Source: JANYCO01 sp035535995 (lineage in GTDB: Bacteria; Bacteroidota; Bacteroidia; Cytophagales; Cytophagaceae). From it: a stretch of DNA of 64,000 nt. Positions 11,001-19,300 of the stretch are shown piece by piece. Numbering within the stretch: the stretch's first letter is position 1; each line of letters opens with the position of its first letter. Below the pieces are notes generated by a model. The model worked only from the letters and a program-made list of their open reading frames with translations. It ran no database searches and was not told the DNA's origin. The position numbers and the translations under genes are program-made. The DNA is taken from positions 1 to 64,000 of the forward strand of contig DATLOZ010000009.1 of the NCBI GenBank assembly GCA_035535995.1, in the 5' to 3' direction.

Positions 11001-12979
11001 CAGTTGTAATCGCTTACGCTGGTATAACTGAATTTCACCCAATATCCAAGATCGGCATCACTGGGCACATTGTCTCCGTCTACGTCAATATAATCAGGGC
11101 CTACAATGTACTCGAGCATATAGCTGTGTGCATACTGAGGCATTTCTGTCCGCTTATAATATTGATTTGTATTATTGTAATCATATTTGGCCTGGCCTAA
11201 AATTCTGTCGATACCAATGATATTGTCGCACTCGCTTCCTTTGGGTCCACAGGCGAATGTACATTCCACGTGCTTGGTATTTTGCGCAAGCTTGGTATAC
11301 ATATACCGCGAGCCATCGGGGTTGGTCACGATCAGGCCTTTTTTCTGATCACCTTTCTCATGGCTGACTACTACATTTCTTGCTTCTCTTTTTTTCAAGT
11401 TTGCCTCGTATCCTGACGAACTTACAACCGTTCCATTCTGCCCGTATAGATCTGAGGTGAGATCCAGTTTGTCAAGGCTTCCACGCATTGCTTCGGTACC
11501 TCCTATAAAATCAAGTTCGTTCGTAGAATCGGAAGTGAGTTCGCCGTATGTTTTGAGCACGTATGGCTCGTAGAGTGGATTACCTGAAATTGAACTTCTG
11601 AATCCGTATGCATTAGAGTTGCCATCGGTCCATGCACCTGCTTTGGAAGTCGAAGAATTTAATGTAAGATCAGATCCCACTTCTACCAGATCTCCTCCTC
11701 CTACTTCTACTCCTAATGCGCCGCCCGAAAAATTCGATTCAGTGGCAGGATCTCTTACAACACCGATATCATTCCGGAAGCCTCTGTACATGCCGCCAGT
11801 GCCTTGCCCCGTAACAGTATAGATATCAAAGGTAAGCGAGGGAATAGGAAGGTTAGGAGAATTTTTACGTACCATCCCATCCTTTTCACGGTTGAAATCC
11901 ATCAGTGAATTTACAACAGTAGCTTTTTCCAGGTTAAAATATCCATAAGCAGGTGTAGCGATCTTTATTCCCCTGTTTTTTAATTTCTGCGTGCTGTAAA
12001 AACCATTCACCCTTCCATTGGCAAAAGCTGAAAGTATTTCACCTCCTGCTTTGAAACTGACCTGGTAATTTTTTCCTGTCATCGGCATGCTCAGGCTAGG
12101 CATGAAACCACCGCTGAAAACAGAAAGTACAGAAGTTCCGCCACCACCCTGTTGTTGTCTTAAAGAACCACTTTCCCCCGGATGATCTTTTTCATACGCA
12201 GCTTTTCTTGTAGCAAAACCTTCTTTGGTTTCACTGGAGATTAAACCCATGGAAAGGTCTCTCATACCAGACCTGGAGTTGTACCCCAATCCCAGATTAA
12301 GTTTATTCGTATTGCCATCTGCTTCATCCGAAATAGAAAGGGAAGCATTTACGCCAACACCTTCCTGACTATCCATTTTTAGATCAAGCCCTACACCGCC
12401 TGAAACTCCTGATTTGGCTGCTTCATTAGTATGTGCGGTGATCCCAACATCCATACTATAGCCTACTCCTTTGTAATTATTATAATACACACTCAATCCT
12501 AATGATAGCTTAGCTGATCCTTCTTCCAGGTCAGCGCCGAACACTTCTGCATCTGCGCCTACGCCTACGCCAAAGGTCACATTGGGTCTTATATTTTCGA
12601 TATGGGTCACATAGTCGTTGTTATATTCATCAGGCAATCCACGCACATCGCGTGTAATCGCGCCGGGGTTCAGGTTCCAGCCAAGCCCTGTCCAGCTTGC
12701 TTCTTTGTCCATGCTGACGCCGGAGTTATAATGGATGTTGAATGGATACCCTCCATTGGGTCCTGGCAATTCGAAGAGGGGAATGTTGTATGTAAAATCG
12801 CCTGTAAAAAGATCAACCATTTCTGTGGTACCTACAGGAGAAAAGCTCTGCACTTCCGGCTGGCTGGGGCCGGAGGTAAGCGCATAGGCTATGCCAGGAT
12901 AAAACACCTGAGTCCCGATAATGATTGCTAAGGTGATAGCTACTGTTTTTAAAAATTTCTGTTTGATACGTTGCGTCAT
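8072..12979 (-). CDS. Giant secreted SpvB/RHS-type protein
   Basis: 1635 residues. Signal peptide at 1-33 (VAITLAIIIGTQVFYPGIAYA). The mature N-terminus has the hallmark start of Bacteroidota SpvB/RHS proteins: VDLFTGDFTYNIPLFELPG followed by YPFNIHYNSGVSMDKEASWT and GLGWNLNPGAITRDVRGLPDEY. A long beta-rich body follows with many Tyr/Gly/Asn motifs (YGSQDYRHSSSFANEG, LAYDRWGNYKPLGG). The end (NMLSADAGNIKTLGKKGSTL) resembles the exit of the RHS cage strand in related proteins. No C-terminal toxin domain is evident. Such proteins form hollow beta shells around a cargo or serve as surface proteins. The ATG overlaps the stop of the lipoprotein gene upstream by 4 bases. A second giant RHS-like gene lies two genes downstream, so the two may form one complex. 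Confidence 0.85.
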   Translation of the reverse strand: MTQRIKQKFLKTVAITLAIIIGTQVFYPGIAYALTSGPSQPEVQSFSPVGTTEMVDLFTGDFTYNIPLFELPGPNGGYPFNIHYNSGVSMDKEASWTGLGWNLNPGAITRDVRGLPDEYNNDYVTHIENIRPNVTFGVGVGADAEVFGADLEEGSAKLSLGLSVYYNNYKGVGYSMDVGITAHTNEAAKSGVSGGVGLDLKMDSQEGVGVNASLSISDEADGNTNKLNLGLGYNSRSGMRDLSMGLISSETKEGFATRKAAYEKDHPGESGSLRQQQGGGGTSVLSVFSGGFMPSLSMPMTGKNYQVSFKAGGEILSAFANGRVNGFYSTQKLKNRGIKIATPAYGYFNLEKATVVNSLMDFNREKDGMVRKNSPNLPIPSLTFDIYTVTGQGTGGMYRGFRNDIGVVRDPATESNFSGGALGVEVGGGDLVEVGSDLTLNSSTSKAGAWTDGNSNAYGFRSSISGNPLYEPYVLKTYGELTSDSTNELDFIGGTEAMRGSLDKLDLTSDLYGQNGTVVSSSGYEANLKKREARNVVVSHEKGDQKKGLIVTNPDGSRYMYTKLAQNTKHVECTFACGPKGSECDNIIGIDRILGQAKYDYNNTNQYYKRTEMPQYAHSYMLEYIVGPDYIDVDGDNVPSDADLGYWVKFSYTSVSDYNWRVPFAGANYMKGLYTTFEDDKGSYMYGTKQVMYLSSAETKSHVAYFNTSERRDAHGSSYESTSDFSKGELQTEGDYTVGAPSLKLDNIKLYSKADSSKPIKSVYFEYSYELCQGVHNNDGTSTDTYGSQDYRHSSSFANEGGKLTLKKLWFTYENNTRGQLSPYVFSYSQGSELADTDNPDYNTLAYDRWGNYKPLGGTTCDDYFKAMEFPYVKQFDPANPTSTQTREDADNYVAVWSLKQIKLPSGGLIQVQYESDDYAYVQNKVATQMFEIASLSPGLGYDDHIDHPKNADGSHRRIYFNLEQPIPTGASSDEKQKIMSSYITGMNKLYYRVFMKIRKYSDDRQDFVSGYAYIDDCKVDESSTSGGYYKRGYVELHVPTQGKKNGSHKEIPYHPFSVSAWQYIRTDQPILAGVGPFDTDPNANKSAAMDKVKSLASALPEIKQMFKGFNANAYSSDWGENIFLGKSFIRLNSPDKIKIGGGLRVKQITINDNWNNVAKQGINQESNSVYGQVYDYTTVEYGDTISSGVAAYEPMIGGDENPLRDAKEYPEFIPMKTNNNLFFELPVNESYYPGATVGYRKVTVRSLATTYEQKPGNEFGIPSGANTTGTTVHEFYTAKEFPVITHETAMDESHEDFFIPIPLIGQINSNKLTATQGYSMILNDMHGKPRKVTNYRQDVSGNILYDSPQSYVEYLYSSNLIKQDEDPNHDYFELQNNLPVLVSDNGTAVIRQATIGQDYEFFADSRYMKVKSENGGINPNVPAFLVGIIPLAVPMIWPSLGSSTTEVKLFVTNKIIHRFGVQSGMIAFDGGSVVQTSNQLYDHQTGSPLMVTVTNDFDDPIYSYRYPAHYAYDAMGPAYKNIGIQFTASLTSTTNTPGSPLYALASGPDTTVTNRFVPGDEFYINDGTNEFYVRFVRQNGTTLFFSNPSGISVAAQKFILVRSGRRNMLSADAGNIKTLGKKGSTLGDPTKNRY

Positions 12980-13593
12980 AGTGATTCAAGATCTAATTCG
13001 GGCACTGATTGTATATCGTTGTTTTCAAAAATTGTTCTTACTATTCCAAATCCCAACCGCTCTCCGTTGATGACCAGCACACGGTCTTTCTGTTTCTGAT
13101 TTTCCGGAAGCTGAAAGGCAAGTACAATTTTTCTTTTATTGCTGAGATCATAAGTTCTTTCAAAATGATACAGTACACAAGGTACGCGCACACTGTCGGT
13201 CTCCAACCAGATATCATTTTGAAATCCGAACGATAGATAATATTGTTTGTCGTAGAACTGTTGATCTTTCGATTCATTCTGATAGCTGACTATATCCTTT
13301 GCTCCGTCTACTGATAAGAGTACATCGTAGTACTCTAATCCCTTTAATTCATCTTCCCTTGCTTTATAATTTTTAGCATTCCATCCAGGCTGTGCTTCTT
13401 TACACAGTACATAGGATAAGGGTTTGTATTGAAACTCTAATTGATATTCACCAATTGATTTTTTTTTATTCAATCCATGATCATTCTCTTCCACCCACTT
13501 TTGAAGCTCTACGGGAGACTTTGGAGAGTTACAACTGGCAAGGGCGACAAAAAGAAGTAAGATCAGAATTTTACTTGCCTGCATATTTTTCAT
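12976..13593 (-). CDS. Lipoprotein of RHS operon, unknown function
   Basis: 205 residues with a lipoprotein signal (ILILLLFVALASC; lipid-bearing Cys near residue 21). The mature part is hydrophilic and beta-rich (YQLEFQYKPLSYVLCKEA, YYLSFGFQNDIWL, KIVLAFQLPENQKQKDRVLV) and I do not recognise the family. The start overlaps the end of the OmpH-like gene by 23 bases and the TGA overlaps the ATG of the giant SpvB/RHS gene by 4 bases, so it is almost certainly co-translated with both. An ATG three codons in is an alternative start. A membrane-anchored assembly or quality-control factor is plausible from position only. Confidence 0.75.
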   Translation of the reverse strand: MKNMQASKILILLLFVALASCNSPKSPVELQKWVEENDHGLNKKKSIGEYQLEFQYKPLSYVLCKEAQPGWNAKNYKAREDELKGLEYYDVLLSVDGAKDIVSYQNESKDQQFYDKQYYLSFGFQNDIWLETDSVRVPCVLYHFERTYDLSNKRKIVLAFQLPENQKQKDRVLVINGERLGFGIVRTIFENNDIQSVPELDLESL

Positions 13594-14065
13594 TGATAAA
13601 CCTTATTACTTCAGGTGTAATATTATAAGTCGTATCAGCATACATCAGGTTGCCTGTGCCATTGGCACCATAGATAAAAGCATAGCCGTTTGCTTTTCCA
13701 TACTCTTCCACATATTGATTTATCTGTTTCCAGAGCTGATCGTTGTAGCGCTCGATCTCTTCCTGCTGATAAGTATAAACTTGCTCGTACACTTTATTGT
13801 ACTGAGTTTTTTTAGCCAGCAACTCAGGGGATTTTTCCGGAACTTTTCCTTCCATCAGTTTGATAACAAGTGACAAGGAATCCAGCAAATTTTTCTGCTG
13901 AAATTCCATCGATTTTAATTTATTACGATACTCTTTTGTACCATTATATTCTTCAAACATCTTCTGCGTAAGGATATAGGCATGTTTACCTTCATTCGAC
14001 CGACCGTTACAGGAAGCCATCAAGCACAAAAGTCCCATCAACAGATTGGACAAACATTTTTTCAT
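13571..14065 (-). CDS. OmpH/Skp-like periplasmic chaperone lipoprotein
   Basis: 164 residues with a lipobox (LCLMASC, Cys19). The mature sequence matches the OmpH/Skp layout: a short strand (HAYILTQKMFEEYNG), a long charged helical arm (EYRNKLKSMEFQQKNLLDSL to YTYQQEEIERYNDQLWKQIN), then the closing strand and helix (GYAFIYGANGTGNLMYADTT, ITPEVIRFINEKY). Skp-type proteins are trimeric holdases for unfolded outer-membrane and secreted proteins in the periplasm. Here the protein looks lipid-anchored and sits inside an operon of giant secreted proteins, so a dedicated holdase for them is a reasonable inference. It overlaps both neighbours (4 and 23 bases). The family assignment is good; the client is inferred. 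Confidence 0.8.
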   Translation of the reverse strand: MKKCLSNLLMGLLCLMASCNGRSNEGKHAYILTQKMFEEYNGTKEYRNKLKSMEFQQKNLLDSLSLVIKLMEGKVPEKSPELLAKKTQYNKVYEQVYTYQQEEIERYNDQLWKQINQYVEEYGKANGYAFIYGANGTGNLMYADTTYNITPEVIRFINEKYAGK

Positions 14066-14658
14066 AAAGCAGGAGTATATTTAATTCTTAGTTTGTACAG
14101 TTCACCTTTTGCATTCCTTATTTCAAGAACATAATATTTATTTTCTTCCAGGTTGAGATTTTTCTGATTAATGGTTGTAACAGCCGTAAGATCCAATTCA
14201 AAAAAACTAGCTCCGGTATTTTGTATAGGGAAGGTTTGTGTTGTAAGCATTGGTGTTCGCTGGTAATCATAGATCTGAATATTCAAATTACCAGCATCTA
14301 CATATTTTTCATCGTATTTAAAACGGATCAGATCTTGTGTGTAATAATAACCAGCATCCAATTCTGTTTTCAATTCCGCAAAATTCAACGAAGGCATGAG
14401 GTAGGCATGAAAGGAACCCAGGTGCGAACTGGAATACCCCATCGCACTGAAATCATTGGCACTTCCGCTACTGGTGTCCGGCCCCAACACGATCTCTGTG
14501 ATACCGCGAAACGTCACCGTATCATCAGGACTCAATGAGTACGGAATTCCATTACTGTAACTGGCACCGGCTTTTATGATAGGTAGTTGTTTTAAAATCG
14601 GGGTTGCCTTTGCCTGTGCCAATAGAAATAAAAACAGAATTAAAATTTTGATTCTCAT
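14062..14658 (-). CDS. Small secreted beta-rich protein of RHS operon
   Basis: 198 residues with a signal peptide (ILILFLFLLAQAKA). The mature protein appears all-beta. Its C-terminus (NLNLEENKYYVLEIRNAKGE then YKLRIKY) resembles strand patterns of secreted Bacteroidota domains, though no known sorting signal is clear. Family not recognised. Its start and stop both overlap neighbours by 4 bases, placing it firmly in the operon between the tail-fibre-like gene and the OmpH-like gene. Confidence 0.7.
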   Translation of the reverse strand: MRIKILILFLFLLAQAKATPILKQLPIIKAGASYSNGIPYSLSPDDTVTFRGITEIVLGPDTSSGSANDFSAMGYSSSHLGSFHAYLMPSLNFAELKTELDAGYYYTQDLIRFKYDEKYVDAGNLNIQIYDYQRTPMLTTQTFPIQNTGASFFELDLTAVTTINQKNLNLEENKYYVLEIRNAKGELYKLRIKYTPAL

Positions 14659-15872
14659 TTTTGCTGTAATTGAAGTTCTAATTGTTTGTTTTTTTCTTTC
14701 AAAGTCTGAACCTCTTTGTTCATTTCCACTACATATAGCGTAAGCTCTTCAATTTTTTTCAGCAGGGTAGCATCCATTTCGGCGGAGAGAATTCCATTGC
14801 TGTTTACTTCCGCTTCAGAAGGCACGTCCTTAAGATGCTTATTTTCTTTGTAGTAATTTTCCACTTCGGTCAGCGATGGAAGATTATAAGAGGAGGAGAA
14901 TACCGTGTCTGGCCAGTTACCGGAGTATTTTACTTTAAGCTCTTCGCAAATAACTTTCCCTTTTACGGCAAGCTGGTAGCCGCTGGGAATAGTAGCATTA
15001 TTCACGCTTACTTTACCTGTAAAGATCCCATCGCCGTTGGCGCTGAAAATATAGCCGGATGGAATGGTAGGATAAGATCCGGAAGAACCTGTGGCAGAAA
15101 CAAGCATAGAGGTAGCACTTAGCTGGCTATCGAACAAATAAGTTCCGCTCAATCCGGAATTTCCTGAAGTAGCAAACGCTGAGTTATTGGAAAATACAAT
15201 CGTACCCGAGCCTGAAGCCCTCATATAGATCGCCTTGTAGCTTGTGCTAGTAGGACCCAGTTTTAATTGGGCTGGAGAAGATGCGTTATAAATCATATCG
15301 TAGACTGCTGATCCGCTACTGCCTAATTGAATTCCAGGGTTACCGGAAGATGCATCGACAAAAACAATTGGGCTGCCTCCTTTTATATGAAGTTGTTGGG
15401 AAGGAAGAGACCCTGATGAAAAAGCTCCTATTCCAATATTTCCGTTGCTTGCAATTCTCATTCGTTCCGTGGTTGAGTTACTGGAACCAAAAAGTATATT
15501 TCCGTCAGCAGTGTTAGTTCTTAAAATTAAATCCATTGAACTCGACGAACTGAGGAATTGCGCGGAACTGGTTGCTAATCCTAAGTGTCCTCTATCCTGA
15601 CTTAAATCTCCATTGTCTCCTGATACATTACCATTGTTAAAGCGGACTGCCGGCCCTGTTCCCGAAACTGTAATGTGGCTATTAAGATCATCGTTTACAA
15701 CTTGCAAAGTTGTATATGCTCCGGCGGAGGAACCTATAGACGTATTCCCTGTTCTCCAGGCATAAGCACTTGTGCTAGTAGTTCCACCCCATGATTGTGC
15801 GTACGATGTAAAGGAATAACATTTCAATAGAAATGTCAGTATAATAATAGAGGTAATTTTCGTTTTGGTCAT
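14655..15872 (-). CDS. Secreted tail-fibre-like protein with C-terminal coiled coil; first gene of RHS operon
   Basis: 405 residues, signal peptide ending near TSYAQSWGG. Residues 30-310 are Ser/Gly/Thr-rich with repeated short strands (GNTSIGSSAGAYTTLQVVN, ERMRIASNGNIGIG, SQQLHIKGGSPIVFV), as in trimeric tail-fibre or adhesin stalks. The C-terminus (YKENKHLKDVPSEAEVNSNG, LLKKIEELTLYVVEMNKEVQ) is the conserved coiled-coil ending common in Bacteroidota tail-fibre-like secreted proteins, where it probably trimerises the fibre. It is the first gene of the run; its TGA overlaps the next ATG. A surface fibre or adhesin role is likely by family pattern. No confident promoter was found in the roughly 475 bases upstream. 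Confidence 0.8.
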   Translation of the reverse strand: MTKTKITSIIILTFLLKCYSFTSYAQSWGGTTSTSAYAWRTGNTSIGSSAGAYTTLQVVNDDLNSHITVSGTGPAVRFNNGNVSGDNGDLSQDRGHLGLATSSAQFLSSSSSMDLILRTNTADGNILFGSSNSTTERMRIASNGNIGIGAFSSGSLPSQQLHIKGGSPIVFVDASSGNPGIQLGSSGSAVYDMIYNASSPAQLKLGPTSTSYKAIYMRASGSGTIVFSNNSAFATSGNSGLSGTYLFDSQLSATSMLVSATGSSGSYPTIPSGYIFSANGDGIFTGKVSVNNATIPSGYQLAVKGKVICEELKVKYSGNWPDTVFSSSYNLPSLTEVENYYKENKHLKDVPSEAEVNSNGILSAEMDATLLKKIEELTLYVVEMNKEVQTLKEKNKQLELQLQQK

Positions 15873-16347
15873 ATCAGTTATGATTTGGTTATGAGCTTTA
15901 TTTTGAAAATGTATAATAATTCTCGTTAGAATTTATAGACTACCTATGATAGCAAATTTTATCATCATTATTTTTTGCAAATAAGGTTCCCTCTACTGTT
16001 TCTTTTTACAGTAGATACATTTATTCTATTTCAATCCTAATAGAATAAAATCATTAATAAACATTAAATAATTTCGAGAGTACCATCCTCTCTGGTGAGT
16101 CTTTGCATTAAAAAAATATTGAACAATTGAGGTTTTCGGTAAAGCTATCTACTTTGCAAGAGTCGACTCAAACATATTATTATGATTTTAGTTTTACAAC
16201 TATTTCATGTAAAAAAATATATATACCGTATTTACCACAGTAATTTTACTTTATTAATTTACAAATCGTACAATGATATATACTTAAAACACAAATTGAT
16301 ATTTTTAAAAATTACCTGAACCATATTAAATTCAAGATTATATCCAA
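15873..16347. other. Intergenic region between the CHAT gene and the RHS operon
   Basis: 475 AT-rich bases with no gene. It holds two hairpins (TCTACTGT/ACAGTAGA at 15992-16015 and a 10-base-pair one at 16021-16048) that could end the CHAT transcript. I found no clear TAnnTTTG promoter for the RHS operon on the minus strand, so its promoter is unassigned or atypical. Confidence 0.5.
16021..16048 (-). terminator. Hairpin downstream of CHAT gene
   Basis: TTATTCTATT (16021-16030) pairs perfectly with AATAGAATAA (16039-16048) around an 8-base loop. It lies about 300 bases beyond the CHAT stop, and a second hairpin (15992-16015) follows. It is AT-rich with no strong T-run, so termination is tentative. 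Confidence 0.35.
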
Positions 16348-19300
16348 TTAATTCCCCACCATTAAAAATGCTCCCCAATATTTCGGACTTTTATATTTGA
16401 CAGAGATCTCTTTCTTGGCTTCTACAAAGGCTTTGCGCTTGTCGCCCGATTGTATCCACTTGCTGTAAAATATTTCCATCAGCTCGGTTGTGATCTCGTC
16501 GTTCACTCTGAACAAGCTCATGATCACCGCGTCAGCACCTGCTACCAAGAAGGAACGTTGAAGTCCGTATACTCCCTCTCCCAATTTCACTTCTCCTAAT
16601 CCGGTTTCGCAAGCGCTGAGTACCACAAGCTCTGTATGATCTAAGCCAAGATTCATCGCTTCGTAGGAAGTAAGGATCCCGTCTTCCTTATTAAATTCAT
16701 TCACATTTCCCGAGGATAACAAATACCCGCCGTTGCGTAACAGCAATCCCGAGCGAAGCAAAGGATTCTGTACGGCCTTCTGTGATACTTCATCCAGAAG
16801 ATCTACGCCCGGTGCATCGGCCATGAAGAAACCGTGTGTAGCAATATGAAATACGCGCGGACTGCTGAGCTTTTTAACCCGCTCTTCAATTGCCTGGTCT
16901 TCGAGATAAATTTCCGTTTTCCATTTTCCATTTTTCATCAACTGATCCAAGGCTTTTACCTCTGCCTCTGCGCCTGGCAGCTGTGTTGTTTTGCGTTCGG
17001 CAATTTCTATTTTATCCGGATAATAAATTGGATTTCCAAAAAGGACGATCAGCTTCTCACTTTTATCTTCTACTGCATTTTTATTTTTGCCAGCTTTCTT
17101 ACTTGCATTGCGCGAGAGCAAATCACGCGTGCTGCTTAGGAGAAGGAGGTTGTATTTATTTAAGATCAACTCTCCTTGTGGAGTTTTAATAGTCTCGAGG
17201 TTGAGCTGATTATACGCCCCGTCAAGCGAAAGGTAGATCGTGGAATATTCTTTTTTCATCAGCGATTTGATAGGGTGCCAATATACATCATAGGATTCAT
17301 CGTCGTCTATATCAAATTTGATACAGTTGCTATAGTATCGGATATATTTGCTATCCATCTCCGAGCCATTTTTGAGCAATACAAAATCAGGATTACTTTT
17401 TACTTCCTGGCTCACTGCCATGATCGCATACCATACTGTATCGGTGAATTTTTTATCGTACAAACGGAACGGCACTACTTCGATCGCGATCTCATCTTCT
17501 TTCAGCACTTTTTTAAAATCTTTCCATTCGTAGATTATTTTTTTCTCATAGGCGCTAGCAAAAAGATCAGAACCTTCGCTCAATACTTTTTCCAATTCTT
17601 CAATATCATTTTCCATTTTCGACAGATCAATATTATTCTCCTTGCGCTGTGCAATGCTCATGGAATAGGCAGCCGTAAGGTTTTCCTTCTGATCGATCCA
17701 ACTTTGGTAGTTTTTGATCAGCGTAGTATCTCCACTCTTGAGAATCCGTTCTCTTACTTTGATCGCAGCGCTTAGCAGGATTGCTTTTGTTTTGAGTGTG
17801 ATGTTGTACACATTGCCTATCATATCAGGATACGTGACGTAATGCGTAAAGGCAAGCGTTTTATAAAATTCATAATCATTTTTTACTTTTTCCCAGTAAC
17901 TGGCTTTTCCTCTTTCACTCAGTGTAGGAAATATTTTATCGAGGTAGACAAGTGATTTTTGCACCGTTTCTTCTGAACTGGCCACAGCATTTTTTACATC
18001 GCCCAAACAATAATACATCTGCGCGCTACGTCCGAGCGCTTCTACATAGCCCGGATGATCGGCATCAAAAAGTTTTGCGTAGATCGTTTTGGATTTGACG
18101 AATTGTGTATTGGCTTCCTGGTAATTTTTTTTCAGGTAGGCAATATCACCTTTGATATAACTGATGCGGGCAGTATGACTATTCTGCTCTCCCAACTTGG
18201 AAACCCAGATCGCATTGGCCTTATCGAGGATCTCAGAAGCTTTGTCGAGCTTACCGGTTTCAAGATAAAAAATAGAATTATTTTCTAATGCTTCAGCATA
18301 GATTGGACTATTTTCTCCTATGTTAGTAGAAATTATTTTTAACGACTCGGCAAATAAATTTTCAATTTCTGTTTTAGAATGTTTGTTAAAATGTTTTACC
18401 AAAGCCAATTCATTGATCGCCTCTGCAACAAATACATGGTTGGAACCATAGACCGTTCGCGCAATCCCTACTACTTCTTCTCCCAATGTTTCAGATTTTT
18501 CATAGTCGCCTACGGAAGCATACAAGCGCTCCAACAGCTTTACGCTTTCTGCATACTTGCTAGATCTTTCTCCGAACTTATCTTTAGAGATCTGGATCGC
18601 ACGTTTGATGTATACTTCTGACTCTATGTAATTTCCGGTGATCAATTTCAGGTATCCAAGTAAATTCAGCGGATGCACCAATGTGCTACTGTTTGCACCG
18701 TACTTGGTTTCACGACTCTTCAGCAAATCATCTAAGAAATCTTCCGTATCGGAATATTTTCCCAAATAAATATTCAACTCTATGATCTCATCGCTGGTGC
18801 TGGAGAAGTTTACATCGTGATCAGCGCGACGGGTTAGCTTATCCGAACGTTTGAGCGTAGTGACGGCCTCTTCGTATAAACCCTGTAAGATCTGCAGACG
18901 TGCAATGCCTTCGAGTGTGTGCGCCTGATCCAGGCGGTCTTTTCGTTTACCTTTTTCCTGGAAAAGTTTTTGCGATTTTTCCAGCTTGATACTTGCCTCT
19001 GGATATTTTCCCATCACGATGTCTACGTTGGCATATTGCTGCAAGCATATGGAATATGGTACAGAAATGTTGGTATAAAAATTTTCTATCTCCGTCAACA
19101 TCTCGCGCGCAATGGTAGATGCTTTGTCAAAGCGATCCGTCAAGAGGTACAAGGTGATCTCTCCATAAATATAGCCTGCGTAATATTTATTTTTATGCCC
19201 AATCTCTTTTTTCACTATTTGCTCCAGGCTGTAGGAATAAATACTTTCAGAAGCTTTGAATTGATCTCCATAGGCAACATCGTATTCTGCCACTTGCAGT

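Noticed and set aside
8072..12979. C-terminal toxin domain on the SpvB/RHS protein
   Set aside because: The C-terminus is a short Gly/Lys-rich tail without recognisable nuclease, deaminase or other toxin motif, and no immunity-like gene follows.
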